Shown: positions 60,663 through 64,000 of the stretch, one piece after another
Layout of the letters: each line of letters starts with the position of its first letter
Position numbering within the stretch: the stretch's first letter is position 1
NCBI GenBank assembly: GCA_947502635.1
Contig: CANNAN010000006.1
Coordinates: 62,001-126,000 of the forward strand
Source of the DNA: an uncultured Flavobacteriaceae bacterium
GTDB lineage: Bacteria; Bacteroidota; Bacteroidia; Flavobacteriales; Flavobacteriaceae
Reading direction: 5' to 3'
DNA length: 64,000 bases
Translations under genes and position numbers: made by a program
Notes under the pieces: generated by a model
What the model was told of the DNA's origin: nothing
What the model saw: the letters and a program-made list of their open reading frames with translations, nothing else
Databases searched by the model: none

Positions 60663-61235
60663 TCAATTAATAGATGAACGTATTCTACTTAATGTTTCTC
60701 TTGTAATTCCTAAATAACTAGCTAAATATTTGTTGGGGATATGCTGAATTAAATGGGGCTCGTCTGTTATTATTTGTCTATATTTTTCTATTGCTGAATA
60801 GGTTTGAATAATAAATAATCGCTTTTCAAGCTGAATAGTATAGAGTGAATTAAAATGATTAATGATTTTTTCTACTTGTGCTGATGAAATTCTGTTTTCA
60901 AAAAAATTGATAGAACTGATTTTGTATAATACTCCATCTGTAAGCATTTCAAGACTTTCGTAACTGGGCTCTTTAGAGAAAAAACTTATATAAGAAGTTA
61001 TAAAGTTATTTTTGAAACCAAACCAAGTTGTAAACTCTTTTCCCTCTTTCAAAGAAAATGAACGACAAACTCCTTCAGAAATAAAATACAAATTATTGCA
61101 TAGTCTCCCTTGTTTCTGAAGCAAATGACCTTTTTTTACTTCTTCTTTTGAGAAGGATTTTTCTAAAATATCCAATGTGTTTTTATTCAAATCAGGAATA
61201 GTAGAAGAAATATATTTTATAAATTCATTCATCAA
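60663..61235 (-). CDS. Crp/Fnr-family transcriptional regulator
   Basis: A 190-residue protein with an N-terminal cyclic-nucleotide-binding-like domain (HLLQKQGRLCNNLYFISEGVCRSF) and a C-terminal HTH (PNKYLASYLGITRETLSRIR). It lacks the full cAMP-binding signature, as do most Bacteroidetes members of this group. Ligand unknown. Confidence 0.85.
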   Translation of the reverse strand: MMNEFIKYISSTIPDLNKNTLDILEKSFSKEEVKKGHLLQKQGRLCNNLYFISEGVCRSFSLKEGKEFTTWFGFKNNFITSYISFFSKEPSYESLEMLTDGVLYKISSINFFENRISSAQVEKIINHFNSLYTIQLEKRLFIIQTYSAIEKYRQIITDEPHLIQHIPNKYLASYLGITRETLSRIRSSIN

Positions 61236-61276
61236 ATAAAAAACTGTAAATTTTGTTATATAGTGTTATATACATT

Positions 61277-61810
61277 TTATATTCCTTGCCAAGCTAATCT
61301 ATCATCCGATCCGATAGCGATTTTTTCTAAAATTAATTCCAATTTCATTGAAACATCCCAAAAATCGGTTTTGGTTAATTCCGCAATTTTATTTGTTATC
61401 CGTTCCTCTAATTCATTTATTCGTTTTCCTTTCCAAATTTTGTCAGATAAACATACGATAAGGTCTTCTATTTTAAGATCAGAATTCTCCCAGTTCCCGT
61501 GAGTTATGGTAAATCTTGATTCCTGATCATTATAGCCGAGTTCTTTTAGTATTTTAAATCCCTCAGATTCGTGTTTTTTACCTTTTTTGTATAGCTCGTC
61601 AGTAATTATAGCTTTTCCGATGTCGTGAGTGGATGCACCAAATAGAATTTCTTTTTCATTTAACACCAAGTTTAGCCATTCGGTTTTTAATTTTTTAACT
61701 ATATAGAAAGCCGTTGAATTTACTATAGTTAGATGTTTGATAAGTATTTGGGGAGCATCAAATTGCTCAAGTAAATCTCTTATTTCTTTAGGTAATTCTA
61801 CTATTTTCAA
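61277..61810 (-). CDS. HD-domain protein
   Basis: A 177-residue protein with an HD phosphohydrolase-type motif: FGASTHDIGKAIITDE (His-Asp pair) and FTITHGNWENS, LIVCLSDKIWKGKR downstream. Probably a metal-dependent phosphohydrolase; substrate unknown. Stands alone in the accessory island. Confidence 0.75.
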   Translation of the reverse strand: MKIVELPKEIRDLLEQFDAPQILIKHLTIVNSTAFYIVKKLKTEWLNLVLNEKEILFGASTHDIGKAIITDELYKKGKKHESEGFKILKELGYNDQESRFTITHGNWENSDLKIEDLIVCLSDKIWKGKRINELEERITNKIAELTKTDFWDVSMKLELILEKIAIGSDDRLAWQGI

Positions 61811-62011
61811 ATAATTGATTTTATTGTGTATAACGCTAAATATATGAATCGGAGCAAGGCAAGCATACCTGAACCAATTGATCTATCTGCGCATTTTTAT
61901 TTCTTATTTAATTTATAAAAATTTAGCGCCATTGCAAAAAAGAAATTATCTTTCGATCAAGCACTAAACTTTGCTTTGATTTTATATATGATGTTGTGCT
62001 TTCGTGACATT

Positions 62012-62290
62012 TTAGTTTAATATTTTATAAATCGCATTAGAAGGTTTTTCACAATCTTTATCAGTTAACCAAAGGCTAAAAGCTTGATTTATTACTTCTT
62101 TGACTATATTTCGAATTCTTTTTTGAGGTTCTTTGTTTTTTTTGAAATTAATTTCAGTATTTATGTGAAATAAGATGTCCGTAGCTTCAGTGTTATATTC
62201 ATCAAGATCGGATATTTGATTTGCTTTTTCACCTAATGGATTCCACTCATCCAATATCTTCTTTATTTCTTCTATATGTTTTTCGTCCAT
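62012..62290 (-). CDS. Small protein resembling DUF1871-type (92 aa)
   Basis: A 92-residue acidic helical protein. IEEIKKILDEWNPLGEKANQ and DEYNTEATDIL recall the DUF1871-like family, whose members often lie in toxin/immunity neighbourhoods; this match is by eye only. Its start lies 3 bp after the stop of the 86-residue gene, so both form an operon behind the third copy of the effector-unit promoter. An immunity-like role is a hypothesis. Confidence 0.6.
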   Translation of the reverse strand: MDEKHIEEIKKILDEWNPLGEKANQISDLDEYNTEATDILFHINTEINFKKNKEPQKRIRNIVKEVINQAFSLWLTDKDCEKPSNAIYKILN

Positions 62291-62293
62291 TTT

Positions 62294-62554
62294 TTATCTA
62301 TTTGAGACAAATTGAGCACGGGCTTTTCCGTCAATTTTTATAGCCTTTGCTAAACAATATTTTTTCAGTTCGTCCAAATCTACAATAAAATCGTTGACAA
62401 TAAAGCCTTGAGAAGCTAAGTCTTTTTTAGTTTTTAAATATGCTTTATTCCACTCTTTCCAAGTATTATACATACTTTCCTTGTCGTCAATTAATTCCAA
62501 AAACCTCTTCCAATCTTTTTTTTGATAATAAGCTAAGTTTATTACTCCCGCCAT
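62294..62554 (-). CDS. Small hypothetical protein behind the unit promoter (86 aa)
   Basis: An 86-residue, Lys-rich helical protein (MAGVINLAYYQKKDWKRFLE; YLKTKKDLASQGFIVNDFIV; ARAQFVSNR). No domain is recognised. It is the first gene after the promoter/palindrome copy at 62586-62615. Confidence 0.65.
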   Translation of the reverse strand: MAGVINLAYYQKKDWKRFLELIDDKESMYNTWKEWNKAYLKTKKDLASQGFIVNDFIVDLDELKKYCLAKAIKIDGKARAQFVSNR

Positions 62555-62585
62555 TTTGTTTGCAGTTTTGTATCAAGAAGCACAA

Positions 62586-62593
62586 CAAAAATA
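62586..62593 (-). promoter_or_regulatory. Promoter -7 box of the 86/92-residue gene pair
   Basis: TATTTTTG on the minus strand, with about a 25-nt leader to the ATG at 62554. Confidence 0.55.
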
Positions 62594-62615
62594 TATAGTT
62601 AACATTAACCATATA
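62592..62615. promoter_or_regulatory. 24-bp palindrome, copy 3
   Basis: Near-palindrome TATATAGTTAAC ... ACCATATA in the same position relative to the -7 box as in copies 1 and 2. Homology with the other two copies extends over about 110 bp (62584-62694). Confidence 0.65.
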
Positions 62616-62760
62616 TTTATTATACCAACGAATATAATAAAACTTTTACGTTAACATTAATTAGAAATGTTGAAGTTCATTTCTATTTTACTTTAAAAAT
62701 AAGGTATTCTTTCTCATTTATTCAGAATAATGTACTTTCGCTTCCCGAAAAAAAGAAACT

Positions 62761-64000
62761 ATGGAAAGCAAGATTCAACTAGGCAAGGATCCAATAAAGC
62801 CATTGTTTTTTAAATATTATATTCCCATTCTAACAAGTCTATTGTCAATTACTATACATCAAGTAATAGACGGTGCAATTCTTGCGCAGTATGTAGGGAA
62901 AGAAGGCGTGGCGGCCGTTGGAATGTTTGGGTCTATAATTACTGTCTTCATTGCGTTTGGACTCACATTGGTTATAGGAGGAGGTATTTTAATAGGAAAA
63001 AACATTGGAGCTGGTAATTATAGCGCAGCGCAGGGGGTTTTTCAATTTACAACCACTCTTACGATATTGTTTGGTCTTATAATAATAATATTAACACCGT
63101 TTGTAGCAAGTGATATTGTTTCTTTATTAGTCGGTAATGCGGAAACTGAATTATTCGACAAAACCTTAGATTATATGTTTTGGGGATTTATGTGGACGCC
63201 CATTTTTCTCTTGAGAATGATTTTAGGAAATGCTGTTAGCCATGATGGAGCTCCAAAAGTGACTAGGAATGCCTCCATTTTTGCTGTAGTGCTAAATATC
63301 TTGTTAGACATATTGCTAATTATCGTATTCCCTTTAGGCACTGAAGGCGCTTCAATTGCTACAGGTATTTCGGTGTTGTTATCAGCATCTTATCTGGTTT
63401 ATTATATTAATAAGGAGAAAGGGCATTTAAAGATTCGGCATTTTAAATTCACAGTTAAAATAAAGGAATGGAAAGAATTATTCAATTATGGGGTGCCGTC
63501 GTTTGTATCTGAAATTTCTTTTTCCATTGGGTTATTGTTGATTAATATGAGATTGGCTCAATTCGGAGCTGTAGCTGTTTCTGTTTTTGGTATAATTAAT
63601 TACTTGAGTTTCATTTTCTTGAGGTTATTTACTGCGGCTATGATTTCTACCTTACCTATTATGTCTTTTAATATAGGGGCATTACAACCAAATAGGGTGC
63701 TTGGTATTTTCAAATTTTCACTTTTGTTTACCTTTGTTCTTGGTGTTGCTGTTGTTGCTTTAGGTTTTCTAATCCCAGAGTTTCTTGTGAGAATATTTTC
63801 AGGTTCTGAACCTGAGGAGTTTAAAAAAATGGCATCAGATTCATTAGGCTTATTTTTTCTTTTTTTCATAGTGGCAGGGCCTAATTATATTTTTGGGGCT
63901 TATCTTCAAAGTATTGGCAAATTGCTTCCATCAATTATCTTAAACCTACTTAAAGGGTGCGTCTTAGTAGCTATACCTCTGTTTTTATTACCCGATTATT
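62761..64000 (+). CDS. MATE-family efflux transporter (3' end missing)
   Basis: The frame is open from the ATG at 62761 to the window end, 413 codons. Start MESKIQLGKDPIKPLFFKYY and twelve-helix-type segments typical of MATE (NorM/DinF-like) transporters: IDGAILAQYVGKEGVAAVG, GGGILIGKNIGAGNYSAAQG, NPISHDGAPK-like NAVSHDGAPKVTRNAS, and PIMSFNIGALQPNR. Such proteins export drugs or metabolites using Na+ or H+ gradients. Only the last part is cut off. Confidence 0.93.
   Translation, partial: MESKIQLGKDPIKPLFFKYYIPILTSLLSITIHQVIDGAILAQYVGKEGVAAVGMFGSIITVFIAFGLTLVIGGGILIGKNIGAGNYSAAQGVFQFTTTLTILFGLIIIILTPFVASDIVSLLVGNAETELFDKTLDYMFWGFMWTPIFLLRMILGNAVSHDGAPKVTRNASIFAVVLNILLDILLIIVFPLGTEGASIATGISVLLSASYLVYYINKEKGHLKIRHFKFTVKIKEWKELFNYGVPSFVSEISFSIGLLLINMRLAQFGAVAVSVFGIINYLSFIFLRLFTAAMISTLPIMSFNIGALQPNRVLGIFKFSLLFTFVLGVAVVALGFLIPEFLVRIFSGSEPEEFKKMASDSLGLFFLFFIVAGPNYIFGAYLQSIGKLLPSIILNLLKGCVLVAIPLFLLPDY

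Noticed and set aside
57950-61835. Recurring TATAACG(T/C) motifs at gene edges as possible integron attC sites
   Set aside because: Short matches at about 57952, 58974 and 61829 lack the paired inverse core sites and no integron integrase is present.
1-64000. tRNA or rRNA genes
   Set aside because: No cloverleaf-type sequence with conserved T-arm was recognised anywhere; a GGTTCGAGT stretch at about 47207 belongs to the structured repeat.

Overview
The window looks like a chromosomal segment of a member of the Flavobacteriaceae (Bacteroidetes). It is AT-rich, several promoters carry the Bacteroidetes -7 box TAnnTTTG, and the gene families are typical of the group: a TonB receptor/DUF4249 pair, LytS/LytTR two-component pairs, AraC regulators with membrane N-termini, an extended-SDR threonine dehydrogenase with Kbl, and CASTOR/POLLUX-like channels. 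No rRNA, tRNA or CRISPR array was seen.

Positions 1-51 kb are mostly a housekeeping backbone. In order: smpB (cut by the window start), an S41 peptidase lipoprotein, lipoamide dehydrogenase, two AraC-type membrane regulators around an acyltransferase and a class III cyclase, a TonB receptor plus DUF4249 lipoprotein, a TPR lipoprotein, an ECF sigma/MscS operon, a LytS-LytTR pair, an ArsR/SRPBCC operon under a perfect 17-bp operator palindrome, a DEAD-box helicase, pabB and tilS separated by a four-helix-bundle gene inside inverted repeat arrays, adenine deaminase, and a threonine-catabolism pair (tdh-kbl) with a divergent Lrp regulator. Ion-transport genes follow. Then comes a molybdoenzyme block (2Fe-2S subunit, molybdopterin subunit, XdhC, MocA-like protein, YdeP-type oxidoreductase) and an assimilatory nitrite reductase block (nirB, nirD, DUF4202) with a PilJ/NarX-like kinase, RidA and a LuxR-type response regulator.

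From about 51.4 to 62.7 kb the window becomes an accessory island, read almost wholly on the minus strand. Its core is an operon of PAAR protein, 1078-residue membrane-active effector candidate and membrane immunity candidate, consistent with type VI secretion effector/immunity genes; no T6SS structural genes are in the window. The unit has been tandemly duplicated. In the left copy the effector and most of the PAAR gene are deleted, leaving a roughly 75-bp scar of the effector 3' end, and the immunity paralog now lies directly behind the former effector promoter. The 3' end of the response-regulator gene is repeated at each unit boundary. The two immunity paralogs are nearly identical in their soluble part but strongly different in the membrane hairpin. 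The same promoter/palindrome module occurs a third time at 62.6 kb, in front of two small genes that may form a related unit. The rest of the island holds a frameshifted small gene beside a DUF4844 lipoprotein, a MITE-like element, a decayed insertion sequence, a DinB-like protein, a Crp/Fnr regulator and an HD-domain protein. The window ends inside a MATE efflux gene.
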